A stretch of 64,000 nucleotides of DNA, from the NCBI GenBank assembly GCA_018267625.1, contig JAFDYC010000074.1, positions 62,001 to 126,000 of the forward strand, written 5' to 3'. Origin of the DNA: Bacteroidota bacterium (GTDB taxonomy: Bacteria; Bacteroidota; Bacteroidia; Chitinophagales; Chitinophagaceae). Under the pieces are notes generated by a model. The model worked only from the letters and a program-made list of their open reading frames with translations. It had not been told where the DNA came from and did no database searches. Both the position numbers and the translations under genes were made by a program. How positions within the stretch are numbered: position 1 is the first letter of the stretch; every line of letters begins with the position of its first letter. Of the stretch, positions 33,460 to 43,415 are shown piece by piece.

Positions 33460-34887
33460 ATGAAGACACTCACCGGAACTAAGACGCATCAAACAGAAGA
33501 ACCAGAAGCTTTTCGCGACCGGGTAGCCACTATTGATGAAAAAGGGAAGCGCATTTGGCTCTTCCCGCAAAAGCCCAAAGGCAAATACTATACCTGGCGC
33601 AGCTTACTCACGGTACTTTACTTAGTCACTTTGTTTGGCCTGCCTTTCCTGAAGGTGAATGGGCATCCTTTATTTCTGTTCGATGTCACACACCGGAAGT
33701 TTATCCTCTTCGGTCAGATTTTCTGGCCTCAGGACTTTTTCATTTTCGCGGTAGGCATGTTGTTGTTTATCGTCTTCATTGCCTTGTTTACAGTAGTCTT
33801 TGGCCGTGTGTTTTGTGGCTGGATGTGCCCGCAAACCATCTTCATGGAAATGATTTTCCGGAAGATTGAATACTGGATTGAAGGCGATGCTCCGGCTCAG
33901 AAAATGCTCGCCCGTGCCCCCTGGACCACTGAGAAACTACTCAAGAAAAGCAGCAAATGGATAGCCTTTTGGCTGCTTTCATTCATTATCGCCAACACCT
34001 TCCTTGCTTATGTCGTCGGCGTAGAGGCACTTCGGGCTATCATCACAGAACCCTTGTCCGAACATATAGGAGGCTTCACGGGCATCCTCATTTTTACTTC
34101 GATATTCTTCTTTGTCTATCTCCGATTCCGGGAACAGGTGTGCACCGTTGTTTGTCCCTATGGGCGCCTGCAAAGTGTGTTGCTGGATAAAAACAGTATC
34201 GTGGTGGCATACGACTATTCGCGGGGGGAGCCACGAGGCAAATTCAAAAAGAATGAAACCCGCGACAAAGGCGATTGTATTGATTGTTTTCAATGCGTGA
34301 AAGTCTGCCCGACGGGTATAGACATCCGGCATGGTACTCAAATGGAGTGTGTGAATTGCACTGCCTGCATGGATGCCTGCGATCATATGATGGATGCTGT
34401 AGGCTTGCCGCAAGGCCTTATTCGCTACACCTCTGAAAACAGCATTCAGCATGGGAAACAGAAATTCTGGACCCGCCGTGTGATCGGATACGTTGCCGTG
34501 ATGTTGCTCTTGCTCGTTACAGAATCGTTCCTGCTCATTAGCCGTAGCGATGTCGGCGTGAATATCATGCGCACGCCTGGTCAGCTCTATCAGGAGCAGC
34601 CCAATGACCAGCTCAGCAACCTCTACAGTTACAAACTCCTCAATAAAACCTACGCCGACAAAGAGCTCAGCTTCCGCCTCGAAAACGTCCCCGGCGAAAT
34701 CCGGCTGGTTGGAAATAAGAAACTACAAGTGCCCAAGGAGGATGACGCATCCGGTGAGATGTTCATCTTCTTAGATCGCAAACAGGTGCACGACCGAAAG
34801 ACCGAATTGGAAATCGGCGTTTGGGAAGGAGATAAAAAACTCATGACGGTAAACACCAGTTTCCTGGGGCCATTCAAAGCTGATTAA
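33460..34887 (+). CDS. ccoG: Cytochrome c oxidase accessory protein CcoG (FixG)
   Basis: A 475-residue polytopic membrane ferredoxin-like protein with five or so helices. The NapH/FixG motif GRVFCGWMCPQTIFMEMIF comes first. Then CTVVCPYGRLQ, CIDCFQCVKVCP and CVNCTACMDACD provide ligands for two [4Fe-4S] clusters. A C-terminal Ig-like domain (FixG_C) lies outside. CcoG is a cupric reductase needed to deliver copper(I) to the CuB centre. Confidence 0.95.
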   Translation: MKTLTGTKTHQTEEPEAFRDRVATIDEKGKRIWLFPQKPKGKYYTWRSLLTVLYLVTLFGLPFLKVNGHPLFLFDVTHRKFILFGQIFWPQDFFIFAVGMLLFIVFIALFTVVFGRVFCGWMCPQTIFMEMIFRKIEYWIEGDAPAQKMLARAPWTTEKLLKKSSKWIAFWLLSFIIANTFLAYVVGVEALRAIITEPLSEHIGGFTGILIFTSIFFFVYLRFREQVCTVVCPYGRLQSVLLDKNSIVVAYDYSRGEPRGKFKKNETRDKGDCIDCFQCVKVCPTGIDIRHGTQMECVNCTACMDACDHMMDAVGLPQGLIRYTSENSIQHGKQKFWTRRVIGYVAVMLLLLVTESFLLISRSDVGVNIMRTPGQLYQEQPNDQLSNLYSYKLLNKTYADKELSFRLENVPGEIRLVGNKKLQVPKEDDASGEMFIFLDRKQVHDRKTELEIGVWEGDKKLMTVNTSFLGPFKAD

Positions 34888-34908
34888 TTTATCTAAAAAT
34901 CCATCACC

Positions 34909-35358
34909 ATGACCATCAATTGGGGCACTCGGATTCTCCTGCTGTATGTCGGATTTGTTGCGCTGATCGGGCTACTGGTTTGGAAAAGCATGCATACCAA
35001 AGTGAACCTCGTAACAGAGGATTACTACGCTCAGGAACTCGTTTTTCAAAAGAAATTAGATGCAGAAAGGGCCTCCAGCCTGCTGGCTCAAAAGCCGGTA
35101 GTCAGCCTGACGCCGAAGGAAATAATCATATTCTTCCCTCCCGGATTCTCCGGGAAAAACATTGAGGGGCATCTGCAACTCTATTTCGCTCCTGATGCTG
35201 CGCTCGACCGGCAATTTGAGCACCTCCAGGCACACGATGGACAAATTAGTATCCCGCGCAAGTACATTGCTCAATTGAAGTACACAGCAAAGCTTAGCTG
35301 GACTTGTGAAGGCACCACCTATTATCAGGAATACCCCCTCAACCTGCAAGCATCATGA
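34909..35358 (+). CDS. ccoH: FixH/CcoH-family protein
   Basis: 149 residues with one N-terminal membrane helix (ILLLYVGFVALIGLLVWKSM) and the FixH signature LVTEDYYAQELVFQKKLDAE, followed by a beta-rich periplasmic domain. It assists assembly of the cbb3 complex. The stop codon overlaps the next start (ATGA at 35355), so the next gene is translationally coupled. Confidence 0.92.
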   Translation: MTINWGTRILLLYVGFVALIGLLVWKSMHTKVNLVTEDYYAQELVFQKKLDAERASSLLAQKPVVSLTPKEIIIFFPPGFSGKNIEGHLQLYFAPDAALDRQFEHLQAHDGQISIPRKYIAQLKYTAKLSWTCEGTTYYQEYPLNLQAS

Positions 35359-36080
35359 ACGCAGCCCTCATGCTCAGTGTGCTGGTGATGGGCCTGGCCG
35401 GCAGCCTGCATTGTGCAGGTATGTGCGGTCCTATCGTCTGGATGATGCCTTTTCATCAAGACCGGGGCTGGCGGCGAGCCATTAGTATCGGGATGTATCA
35501 TTTGGGGCGGCTCAGTGCATACGCCGTTCTGGGACTGGTACTGTTTTCGTTTAAAGAATTGTTTCACCCGCAGTGGCAGCAATATGTTTCGCTGCTTGCC
35601 GGCCTCATGTTGTTGGCTCTGGGTGTGTTTTATTTCCTGCCCCAGTTAGGGTTAAAAATCCGCCTTCCCTGGACCGGAATAGTTACGATGGCACTTGGAA
35701 AGGTGCTGACGAAACGGCGCAAAGGCTGGCTGTTGGCGGCGGGGCTCCTCAATGGTTTGTTGCCCTGTGGTATGGTCTATATGGCGCTGGCTGCTGCTTT
35801 GAATATGGAAACCGCCGGACAGGCTGCTGCGGTGATGTATGCCTTCGGAGCGGGTACGCTTCCCATGATGGTTTCGCTCAGCCTGCTGCGTGGGAAAATG
35901 AGGATACCGGCTGGAGCGCTAAGGAAATGGACTCCGGTTATCATGCTGCTTTTCGGCTGTCTGTTTGTGCTACGCGGTGCCAATCTGGGCATTCCGTACC
36001 TCAGCCCGAAATTGGAAATGCACACAACGACCGGGCTAACGGAACGGTCGGCACTTAGGTGTTGCCAGAAGGCGGAATAG
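35355..36080 (+). CDS. SafE/UreH-type membrane protein of the cbb3 locus
   Basis: 241 residues with six membrane segments. The N-terminal MGLAGSLHCAGMCGPIVWMM contains the CxxxC/Met motif of the UreH_2/SafE family, and LLNGLLPCGMVYMAL is a second Cys motif. In cbb3 clusters such proteins are thought to help copper transport or cofactor delivery; annotation as a sulfite exporter reflects family naming only. It ends the unit, 3 bases from the convergent LUD gene. Confidence 0.85.
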   Translation: MNAALMLSVLVMGLAGSLHCAGMCGPIVWMMPFHQDRGWRRAISIGMYHLGRLSAYAVLGLVLFSFKELFHPQWQQYVSLLAGLMLLALGVFYFLPQLGLKIRLPWTGIVTMALGKVLTKRRKGWLLAAGLLNGLLPCGMVYMALAAALNMETAGQAAAVMYAFGAGTLPMMVSLSLLRGKMRIPAGALRKWTPVIMLLFGCLFVLRGANLGIPYLSPKLEMHTTTGLTERSALRCCQKAE

Positions 36081-36083
36081 GCC

Positions 36084-36743
36084 CTACTGATTCACATAAA
36101 AGCAATACACCTCCTTGGGGCCATGTACCCCGACCACCAGCGTCTTTTCGATATCCGCTGTGCGGGAAGGCCCTGTGTTCAGGTTAATCATAGAAGGCAA
36201 TTCTTTCCCATAACGTTGACGAAGCAGGTTTAACCCATCCGGGAAATCCGGCACTATCTGCCGGGCATAAGCAATGATGATATGCACCGGATAAAACACA
36301 GATGCAATCCGACCCATAGGCTGGCGGCTGCTCAGCAAAACAGACCCGGTGCGTGCCACCATCGCTTCGCAGGTGGTGATGCAAGCCTCTGCTTCAGTAA
36401 TTCCGGGTCGGACTGCTTCAATCATGTCTAAGCGTGCCGAATGAAACAGTTGCAGCAATTCTGGTTCCGGGCACAGCACCTGTTTCCAGCTTTCAGCATC
36501 GCAGAGAGCCGTCAGGTTTTGGAGCAATTCATTTTCGTTGGAACAGAAAATAAACTTTCCGCCAAGCTGGATAAACTCTTTGGCAAAATGTTCTTCCAGG
36601 GAATCTTCTATCCCGGCAAACGCCTGCGAAATCGGTGCCAGCTCTGCCTCCGGAAAGGGAATAGGCAGATGAGCCTGCTCCAGGCCGGACCGTAGTTTGC
36701 GAAGGATATTTTCCCGGGCTTTCGAAGTGGTGAGCGAATTCAT
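36084..36743 (-). CDS. LUD domain protein (LutC/YkgG-like)
   Basis: 219 residues from ATG 36743 (a frame to 36797 is less likely). LUD-domain motifs are visible: AMVARTGSVLLSSRQPMGR, PVHIIIAYARQIVPDFPDG, TGPSRTADIEKTLVVGVHGP. LutC works with LutA and LutB in lactate oxidation, but neither partner gene is near, so the role here is open. Such lone genes are common in Bacteroidota. Confidence 0.88.
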   Translation of the reverse strand: MNSLTTSKARENILRKLRSGLEQAHLPIPFPEAELAPISQAFAGIEDSLEEHFAKEFIQLGGKFIFCSNENELLQNLTALCDAESWKQVLCPEPELLQLFHSARLDMIEAVRPGITEAEACITTCEAMVARTGSVLLSSRQPMGRIASVFYPVHIIIAYARQIVPDFPDGLNLLRQRYGKELPSMINLNTGPSRTADIEKTLVVGVHGPKEVYCFYVNQ

Positions 36744-36810
36744 GAGCAAAAAATGTGGGTGGCGGTACGAAGCCCGGAACGTATCAGGCAGGGCCAAAAG
36801 TAAAGGCAGC

Positions 36811-38115
36811 TTATTGAAGCGAGGCTTCTGTTTCCAGCACTTGTGTTTCGGCTACCTTGGCCTGATAGGCGGCATTGAAATAACGAGCCAGGCTTGCGGT
36901 GTAGCTGTTTTCTGCTTCTCTCAATTCGATGCTCGTAGCAACGCCCACGCGGAATCGTGCCTGCTGGATGTCTAAGTTTTCGCGGGCATACCCCAGGTTT
37001 TCCTGTTCCAGATTGAAAGCAGCTACGGCATTCTGATAGGCGGTCCAGGCCGTGCGGTATTGGCGGGCAATGGCGCGTTCCTGGCGGGCATATTCCAGCT
37101 CTGCGTTTAGTTCGGAAAGTGAAGCGAGCTTTTCATTTCTGCGCATGCTGCCCGCCTGAAAGAGGGGCACATTCAAAGACAAGCCTACACCCGGGCCAAT
37201 ACTTCTGTTGCTCTTTAGTAATCCGGCACCGGAAAGGGTGCTTGAATAATTGTAGCCGGCAGTAGCATCCAGGCTGGGGAAGTAATTGCTGCGTGCTATG
37301 CGCTGGTTTAACCGGGCCATTTCAATATTGATGCGTTGCGCTTCCAGCAAGGGGCTTTTAGCTGCTAAAAGGCTGCTGTCGGCAGGCCGTAGATTGAGTT
37401 GGATAGGCAGGCTGTCGGCCACCTGATAGATATGTGCTGCATCTGCTCCCATCAGTTCATTGAGTTGGGCCAAGGCTGCGGAATGCCCGGCATCCTGGCT
37501 CAGGCGTTGCGAGCGGGCTGCATTGTAATCCACACGGGCTTGGAGGTAATCTACTTTAGCCGAGGTGCCAATATCATACTTCGCTTTGGACAGATCCATA
37601 CGTGCCTTTGCCAATGAGATTGCAGTGTCTAAGGCTACCGCTTGTTGTTGGTTGTTCACCACAGAGGCGTAGGCTTGTATGACGGCAGAGAGGGTACTTT
37701 GAATCTGTGCCCGGAAGCTGGCATCGGCAAAAGATACCTGCTTGCCGAGTTGACGATATAACAGGAAGGCCCTGCCTGCCGCAAAGACGGTGAAGCTGGC
37801 ATTGATACCCGCTTCGTAACTCAGGGTTTGGGCGCCATTACTTTCCATCAGCACGCCATCGCTGCGTTCAATCTTTGAATTTGCAATGCTGGAATTGATG
37901 CCGGCACTACCATTAATCTGAGGCAAAAGGCCAGCGGCACCCAAAGCATGATTCGTTTGTGCTACCTGTTTATTTAGTCCTACAATCTGCAAGTCGTAAT
38001 TGTAGGCCAGTGCCCGGGCTAATGCTGAATCAAGGCTTAGAAATTCCTGAGCCTTCAGCGGAACAGCGAGTGCAAAAACCAGCAGGATGAGCAGGTAATG
38101 TTTTATGAAAGACAT
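36811..38115 (-). CDS. TolC-family outer membrane efflux protein
   Basis: 434 residues with a signal peptide (LLILLVFALAVPLKAQE). It has two internally similar halves typical of TolC/OprM: FLSLDSALARALAYNYDLQI, long coiled-coil stretches, and FRVGVATSIELREAENSYTAS. It forms the outer-membrane channel of a tripartite exporter. Its start overlaps the stop of the RND gene by one base (38115), so the two are coupled. Confidence 0.93.
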   Translation of the reverse strand: MSFIKHYLLILLVFALAVPLKAQEFLSLDSALARALAYNYDLQIVGLNKQVAQTNHALGAAGLLPQINGSAGINSSIANSKIERSDGVLMESNGAQTLSYEAGINASFTVFAAGRAFLLYRQLGKQVSFADASFRAQIQSTLSAVIQAYASVVNNQQQAVALDTAISLAKARMDLSKAKYDIGTSAKVDYLQARVDYNAARSQRLSQDAGHSAALAQLNELMGADAAHIYQVADSLPIQLNLRPADSSLLAAKSPLLEAQRINIEMARLNQRIARSNYFPSLDATAGYNYSSTLSGAGLLKSNRSIGPGVGLSLNVPLFQAGSMRRNEKLASLSELNAELEYARQERAIARQYRTAWTAYQNAVAAFNLEQENLGYARENLDIQQARFRVGVATSIELREAENSYTASLARYFNAAYQAKVAETQVLETEASLQ

Positions 38116-41100
38116 CAGTCGGCAAGTTTGTCAATAGCCGTAGGCCTGTGTGGCTTACGGCGGGAAATACCGGAGTAGAGTACCGGAAGAATCACGAGGG
38201 AAAGCACCAATGAGAAGCTGACGCCTCCCACAATGACCACGCCTAATGGAATACGGCTGGTGCCGGCAGCGCCCAGAGAAAGAGCGAGTGGCAGTGCGCC
38301 GAACACCATTGCCATCGAGGTCATCAGGATGGGCCTGAGCCGCTGGGTAGAGGCATGGACAACAGACACGGCCTTACTCATGCCCCGGTCGCGATAATGG
38401 TTGGCATATTCTACAATCAGAATCCCGTTTTTCGTTACCAGTCCAATCAGCATGATCATGCCTATTTCTGAAAATATATTGAGCGTATGCCCGCCTACCC
38501 ACAGGGAAATGAGCGCACCTGCCAGGGCTAGGGGCACCGTCAACATGATGATGAAGGGGTCCACGAAACTTTCAAACTGAGCCGCCAGAATCAGGAAAAT
38601 CAGCACCAGGGCAAGCACAAAGGCGAAGATGATGTTGGAGCCGCTTTCGGCATAGTCGGCGGAGTTGCCGGATAGTGAAGAGGTGAAGCTTTCATCAATT
38701 ACATTTTCTTTCTGAAGCTCATTGTAAATCCGTTGCATCTCCAAGATGCCATCGCCGATGGTATGGCCGGCAGTAGGAGTGGCAGAAATAGTGGCGGACT
38801 TATACCGGTTGTAGTGGTAGATGGTGGATGGGCTGGTTGCTTCTTCGGTAGTGACGAGGTTATCTAATGAAATCATGTCGCCGTTGCGGGCACGCACATA
38901 GAAAGATTCAAGGGCAGAAGGATCGTCCCGGTCGCTGCGATACACCTGTCCTATCACTTCATACTGCTTTCCGCTGCGCGTGAAATAACCCAGCCTGCCT
39001 GCCGATAATGCGAGTTGTAAGGTTTGAGAAACATCATCTATCGAAACACCCAGAGAGGCTGCTTTCAACCGGTCAATGTTGACGACCAATTCAGGCTTAT
39101 TGAATTTCAGGTCGATGTCAACGCTTTGCAGCACCTTGGATTTTCGGGCTAAAGCCTCAAATTGGGGCACGGCCTTGGCCAGTTTGCCGAAGTCAATATT
39201 TTGGAGTACGAACGATACCGGTTGCGAACTACCGCCCCCGCGCTGCACCGCGATTGTTTGTTCCTGTACCGCATAAGCACGGCCAAAAGTGTATTTCTTC
39301 AAAGCGCCATTGAGCATATCCACAATCTGCTCCTGGCTGCGATGGCGCTCATTGGGCTCGCTGAGGCGGGCACTGATGAAGCCCACATTTACCGAGCCTG
39401 AACCCATGAATGTGGGTGCCGTCACAGAAAGGATTACCCGCCGTTCATCAGGCTTTACTGAATCCATGATGAGTTGGGTTACGTTGTCCACGTAATGGTC
39501 CATCGCATCATAAGAAGTTCCTTCCGGAGCGGAAAGCAGCATCCGGAACCGGCTCCGGTCTTCTAATGGAGCTAATTCGCTCTTGAGGTTTTTGAAAATA
39601 ACGACGATGAGCAGGAGGGAAACCGCCATGCCCGTATAGGCCAGCCACTGATGCCGCATCATCCAGATCACAATCCGCTTATACCCCCGTTCCATCCCCG
39701 TGAAGAAGGGTTCCGTTCGGGTGTAGAAGGCGGAAGGCTTGTGCACTTTTTGCGCCAGCAAAACATTTAGTACCGGCGTTAGGGTAAGCGATACAAATGC
39801 AGAAATCAACACGGCTCCGGCAACCACAATCCCAAATTCCCGAAACAACCTTCCTGTAAAACCTTGCAGAAACACAATGGGTAGAAAGACTACGGCCAGG
39901 GTGATGGAGGTCGCGATTACGGCAAAATATATCTGTTCACTGCCTTCGCGGGCAGCCCGGTGTTTTTCAATACCTGCTTCTAATTTTTTATAAATAGCCT
40001 CCGTCACTACGATGCCGTCATCCACGACCAGCCCTGTAGCCAGCACGATGGCCAGTAAGGTCAGGATGTTGATCGTGAAGCCCATGATGTACATGATGAA
40101 AAAGGCTCCAATCAGTGAGACCGGTATATCCAGTAAGGGGCGTAGGGCAATCAGCCAGTCGCGGAAGAAGAGATAGATGATTAGGATGACCAGCGCGAAA
40201 GAGATAAACAGTGTCTCTTCTACTTCCGAAATAGACTTCTTAATGAAGGTGGTCGTGTCTAATGCAATGTCAAGATGTATGTCTTTCGGAACGTCTTTTT
40301 CAATTTGCTTGATGCGCCAGTAGAACTCGTTAGAAATGGCAACATAATTCGAGCCTGGCTGGGGAGAAACCGCCAGGGCAATCATGGGAATACTGTTCGA
40401 TTTTAAGACCGTCTCTTCGTTTTCGGGGCCAAGCACCGCTTCTCCTATATCCTGCAGGCGTACGTCAGCGCCCACACTGCCATCTGCGTTTGGAGTGGCA
40501 TGTTTCACAATCAGGTTGTCGAAATCTTCTTCTGTAAACAACCTGCCGAACGTGCGTACCGTCAATTCGGTATGATAGCCGCTCAGCTTCCCGGCCGGCA
40601 ACTCTACGTTTTGCGCATTGAGGGCATTTTGGACATCAGTAAACGTAACACCCAGGCCAGCCATCCTCAAAGGGTCGAGCCAGAGCCGCATGGCATATCG
40701 TTTTTCCCCCCAAATCTGAATCGAGCTTACGCCCGGAATCGTCTGCAGCCGTTCGACGAGTACGTTCTCTGCATAGTCTGTCAGGTCAAGCTGGTTGCGG
40801 GTGTTGCTCTGCACCGTCATGGCCAGGATGGCGCTGGAGTTGGCATCCGCCTTACTGACTACCGGTGGTGCATCAATATCCTGAGGAAGCTGTTTCGTGG
40901 CTTGGCTCACCTTGTCGCGCACATCATTAGCTGCTGCTTCCAGGTCTTCACCCAATTCAAATTCTACAGTGATGCTTGAAAAACCCTGCGAGGAAGAGGA
41001 GGAAATATTCTTGATGCCGGCAATGCCATTAATGGCCTTTTCCAGCGGCTCAGTTATCTGGCTTTCGATGACATCCGGGTTTGCCCCCGAATAGGTGGTG

Positions 41101-41243
41101 CGGACGGTGATCAGGGGTGGGTCAATGCTCGGATACTCACGGATGCCCAGGAAATGGAAGCCAATGCCCCCAAAAATGATGATGATGATATTGATAACTA
41201 TCGCCAGCACCGGGCGGCGCAGCGACAAGGAAGGAAGACTCAT
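38115..41243 (-). CDS. RND-family efflux permease (AcrB/HAE-1 type)
   Basis: A 1042-residue inner-membrane transporter with 12 helices and two large periplasmic loops. The N-terminus LSLRRPVLAIVINIIIIIFG, REYPSIDPP, VVDDGIVVTEAIYKKLE (helix IV with the proton-relay Asp pair) and the second-half repeat are clear. It exports drugs, bile acids or similar compounds using proton force. The TolC partner follows, but no periplasmic adaptor (MFP) gene adjoins; upstream is a divergent acyl-CoA dehydrogenase gene. Confidence 0.95.
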   Translation of the reverse strand: MSLPSLSLRRPVLAIVINIIIIIFGGIGFHFLGIREYPSIDPPLITVRTTYSGANPDVIESQITEPLEKAINGIAGIKNISSSSSQGFSSITVEFELGEDLEAAANDVRDKVSQATKQLPQDIDAPPVVSKADANSSAILAMTVQSNTRNQLDLTDYAENVLVERLQTIPGVSSIQIWGEKRYAMRLWLDPLRMAGLGVTFTDVQNALNAQNVELPAGKLSGYHTELTVRTFGRLFTEEDFDNLIVKHATPNADGSVGADVRLQDIGEAVLGPENEETVLKSNSIPMIALAVSPQPGSNYVAISNEFYWRIKQIEKDVPKDIHLDIALDTTTFIKKSISEVEETLFISFALVILIIYLFFRDWLIALRPLLDIPVSLIGAFFIMYIMGFTINILTLLAIVLATGLVVDDGIVVTEAIYKKLEAGIEKHRAAREGSEQIYFAVIATSITLAVVFLPIVFLQGFTGRLFREFGIVVAGAVLISAFVSLTLTPVLNVLLAQKVHKPSAFYTRTEPFFTGMERGYKRIVIWMMRHQWLAYTGMAVSLLLIVVIFKNLKSELAPLEDRSRFRMLLSAPEGTSYDAMDHYVDNVTQLIMDSVKPDERRVILSVTAPTFMGSGSVNVGFISARLSEPNERHRSQEQIVDMLNGALKKYTFGRAYAVQEQTIAVQRGGGSSQPVSFVLQNIDFGKLAKAVPQFEALARKSKVLQSVDIDLKFNKPELVVNIDRLKAASLGVSIDDVSQTLQLALSAGRLGYFTRSGKQYEVIGQVYRSDRDDPSALESFYVRARNGDMISLDNLVTTEEATSPSTIYHYNRYKSATISATPTAGHTIGDGILEMQRIYNELQKENVIDESFTSSLSGNSADYAESGSNIIFAFVLALVLIFLILAAQFESFVDPFIIMLTVPLALAGALISLWVGGHTLNIFSEIGMIMLIGLVTKNGILIVEYANHYRDRGMSKAVSVVHASTQRLRPILMTSMAMVFGALPLALSLGAAGTSRIPLGVVIVGGVSFSLVLSLVILPVLYSGISRRKPHRPTAIDKLAD

Positions 41244-41260
41244 GGATGGCGTGGAAGGCG

Positions 41261-41268
41261 CAAAGATA
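41261..41268 (-). promoter_or_regulatory. -7 box before the RND-TolC unit
   Basis: TATCTTTG on the minus strand, a consensus -7, 18 bases before the ATG, leaving a leader of some 10 bases. No clear TTG at 19 bases upstream. Confidence 0.45.
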
Positions 41269-41513
41269 GTGCCGCGTTCAGGGGCATTTTATTGGAATCA
41301 GTCATGTGCGGATTGACGAACAGACTCAGGAAGGGGCAATAAAAAAATATAACCCCGCAGCCGGTAAAATTCCGGGTGCTGCTTTCTGGCTGTTTAAAAA
41401 AATCTTTTTCAGACGAATCCTTTTTTGATGGTTGAATGGCATAATTCTTCTGTGCCGGATGCCTTGTATTTACGCCCCTGCATCTTAGCTTTAGTCACTA
41501 CCAATTTTAACCT

Positions 41514-43322
41514 ATGGAACAGTCTGCAACTACTGCCACCGCCTTACCCGGAGGCGCCTTTCTGATTCAAACATCAAGCCCCAAGAGCACCTTTACACCC
41601 GAAGACTTCAGTGAAGAACAACATGCCATTGCCCAGATGTGTCAGGAGTTTTTAGAGAAAGAAGTTTTCCCGAAGCTGGCTGCCATTGATGCGCAGGAAC
41701 CTGGCCTGATGGTCAGCCTGCTGAATAAAGCCGGCGAAATGGGGATGTTGGGAGCTGCCTTCCCGCAAAGCCTCGGCGGCTTGGGCGAAGATTTCGTCAC
41801 CTCTTGTATCATCACCGAAGGCTTGGGTGCAGGCCATTCTTTCCCGGTAGCCGTCACTGCCCATAATGGTATTGGCTCGTTGCCGATCCTCTATTTCGGT
41901 ACTGAAGAACAACGCCAGAAGTACATCCCGAAGCTGGCCAGCGGCGAGATGAAAGGTGCTTATGCCCTCACGGAACCCGGCTCTGGCTCCGATGCACTGG
42001 GCGCTCACACCACTGCTACGCTCAGCGCGGATGGTAAAAACTACGTTCTCAATGGCCAGAAAATATGGATTACCAATGCCGGCTTTGCGGATGTCTTCAC
42101 GGTTTTCGCTAAAGTGGATGGCAAGGATTTTACTGCCTTCATTGTTGATAAAGGCACCCCGGGCCTCACACTCGGTGAAGAAGAACATAAGATGGGCATC
42201 AAAGGCTCATCAACCCGTCAGCTTTTTTTTGAAAACTGCAGTATCCCGGTTAGTCATGTCCTGGGTGAAATCGGACGGGGCCATGTCATCGCGTTCAATA
42301 TTCTCAACATCGGTCGGCTGAAGCTGGCAGCAGCCACACAGGGTGCTTCTAAAGGCGCCATGAAGACAGCGCTTCAGTATGCCCTCACCCGGGAACAATT
42401 CAAAACGCCCATTGCACAGTTCGGTGCCATCCAGTACAAAATTGCCGAAATGGTCATTCGTATCATGGCCACCGAGAGTGGCTTGTATCGCACTGCAAAA
42501 TGGATTGCGGACAAGGAAGAACAACTTCGCGAAGAAGGGAAAAATGATGGGGAAGCTTCGCTGGGCGCGGCAGAAGAATATGCCATCGAATGCGCCATGC
42601 TGAAAGTGATTGGCTCCGAAACTCTTGACTTTGTGGTGGACGAAGGGGTGCAGATTCACGGTGGTAATGGCTTTTCGGATGAATACAACATCAGCAGAGC
42701 TTACCGAGACAGCCGGATCAACCGCATCTTCGAAGGCACGAATGAAATCAATCGCCTGCTCACCCTGGACATGTATCTAAAGCGGGCGATGAAAGGACGC
42801 ATCAACCTCCTCGGGCCGGCATCTGCAGTGGCGAAAGAACTAATGGCCATCCCAGATTTTGGCACCGAGGATGCCGGACTGTTCAGCGTTGAAAAGAGGG
42901 CTGTTGAAAGCTTCAAGAAGGCAACGCTGATGTGCGCCGGTGCTGCCGTACAAAAGCTGATGACCCGCATCGAAACGGAGCAGGAAATCCTGATGTGCCT
43001 CGCCGACATGGCCATGGATTCTTTCCTCGCCGAATGCCTGCTGCTTCGTGCAGAAAAAATGAGTGAGGCTGGAAACTCACTGGCAGAACTAGCTGCAGAC
43101 GTACTCCGTGTATTTATTGCAGACGCTGCCGACCGCATCACCCATTCAGGGCGCAATGCCATCAATGCTTTTGCCGAAGGCGACGAGCAGCGTATGATGC
43201 TCATGGGCCTGAAACGATTCACCAAGACCCCTCCTTTCAACACCAAAGAGGCCAGAAGGCGTATTGCTGCGGCTGCCTATAAATCCGGAGTCTATCCCCT
43301 TCAATCCAGTTTTGTTGGCTGA
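41514..43322 (+). CDS. Acyl-CoA dehydrogenase (about 600-residue VLCAD-like type)
   Basis: 602 residues. The FAD and acyl-CoA binding core is evident: GLGEDFVTSCIITEGLG, YALTEPGSGSDALG, KIWITNAGFADVFTVFAKV, IQIHGG-type VQIHGGNGFSDEYN and RIFEGTNEINRLL, where the Glu is the catalytic base in the VLCAD/short-chain subgroup. A C-terminal extension of some 170 helical residues resembles the VLCAD/ACAD9 form found in many Bacteroidota. It oxidises acyl-CoA in fatty-acid breakdown, passing electrons to ETF. The related hbd gene lies at the far end of the window. Confidence 0.94.
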   Translation: MEQSATTATALPGGAFLIQTSSPKSTFTPEDFSEEQHAIAQMCQEFLEKEVFPKLAAIDAQEPGLMVSLLNKAGEMGMLGAAFPQSLGGLGEDFVTSCIITEGLGAGHSFPVAVTAHNGIGSLPILYFGTEEQRQKYIPKLASGEMKGAYALTEPGSGSDALGAHTTATLSADGKNYVLNGQKIWITNAGFADVFTVFAKVDGKDFTAFIVDKGTPGLTLGEEEHKMGIKGSSTRQLFFENCSIPVSHVLGEIGRGHVIAFNILNIGRLKLAAATQGASKGAMKTALQYALTREQFKTPIAQFGAIQYKIAEMVIRIMATESGLYRTAKWIADKEEQLREEGKNDGEASLGAAEEYAIECAMLKVIGSETLDFVVDEGVQIHGGNGFSDEYNISRAYRDSRINRIFEGTNEINRLLTLDMYLKRAMKGRINLLGPASAVAKELMAIPDFGTEDAGLFSVEKRAVESFKKATLMCAGAAVQKLMTRIETEQEILMCLADMAMDSFLAECLLLRAEKMSEAGNSLAELAADVLRVFIADAADRITHSGRNAINAFAEGDEQRMMLMGLKRFTKTPPFNTKEARRRIAAAAYKSGVYPLQSSFVG

Positions 43323-43354
43323 TTTGCACTATTTTGTCTCCGCATCATTTCTAT

Positions 43355-43392
43355 AAAAAAGCCCCGGAGGATTCTTCCTCATGGGGCTTTTT
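43355..43392. terminator. Bidirectional terminator between convergent genes
   Basis: A6 GCCCC - GGAGGATTCTTCCTCAT - GGGGC T5. An inner GAGGA/TCCTC-type pairing extends the stem. Flanking A and T runs serve both strands, between the acyl-CoA dehydrogenase and M16 peptidase genes. Confidence 0.8.
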
Positions 43393-43415
43393 GTTATTCC
43401 CTTCTTTGGCTTTTT

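Noticed and set aside
35355-36080. Sulfite exporter role for the last gene of the cbb3 locus
   Set aside because: The name comes from the wider family; context and Cys motifs fit metal or cofactor delivery for cbb3 better.
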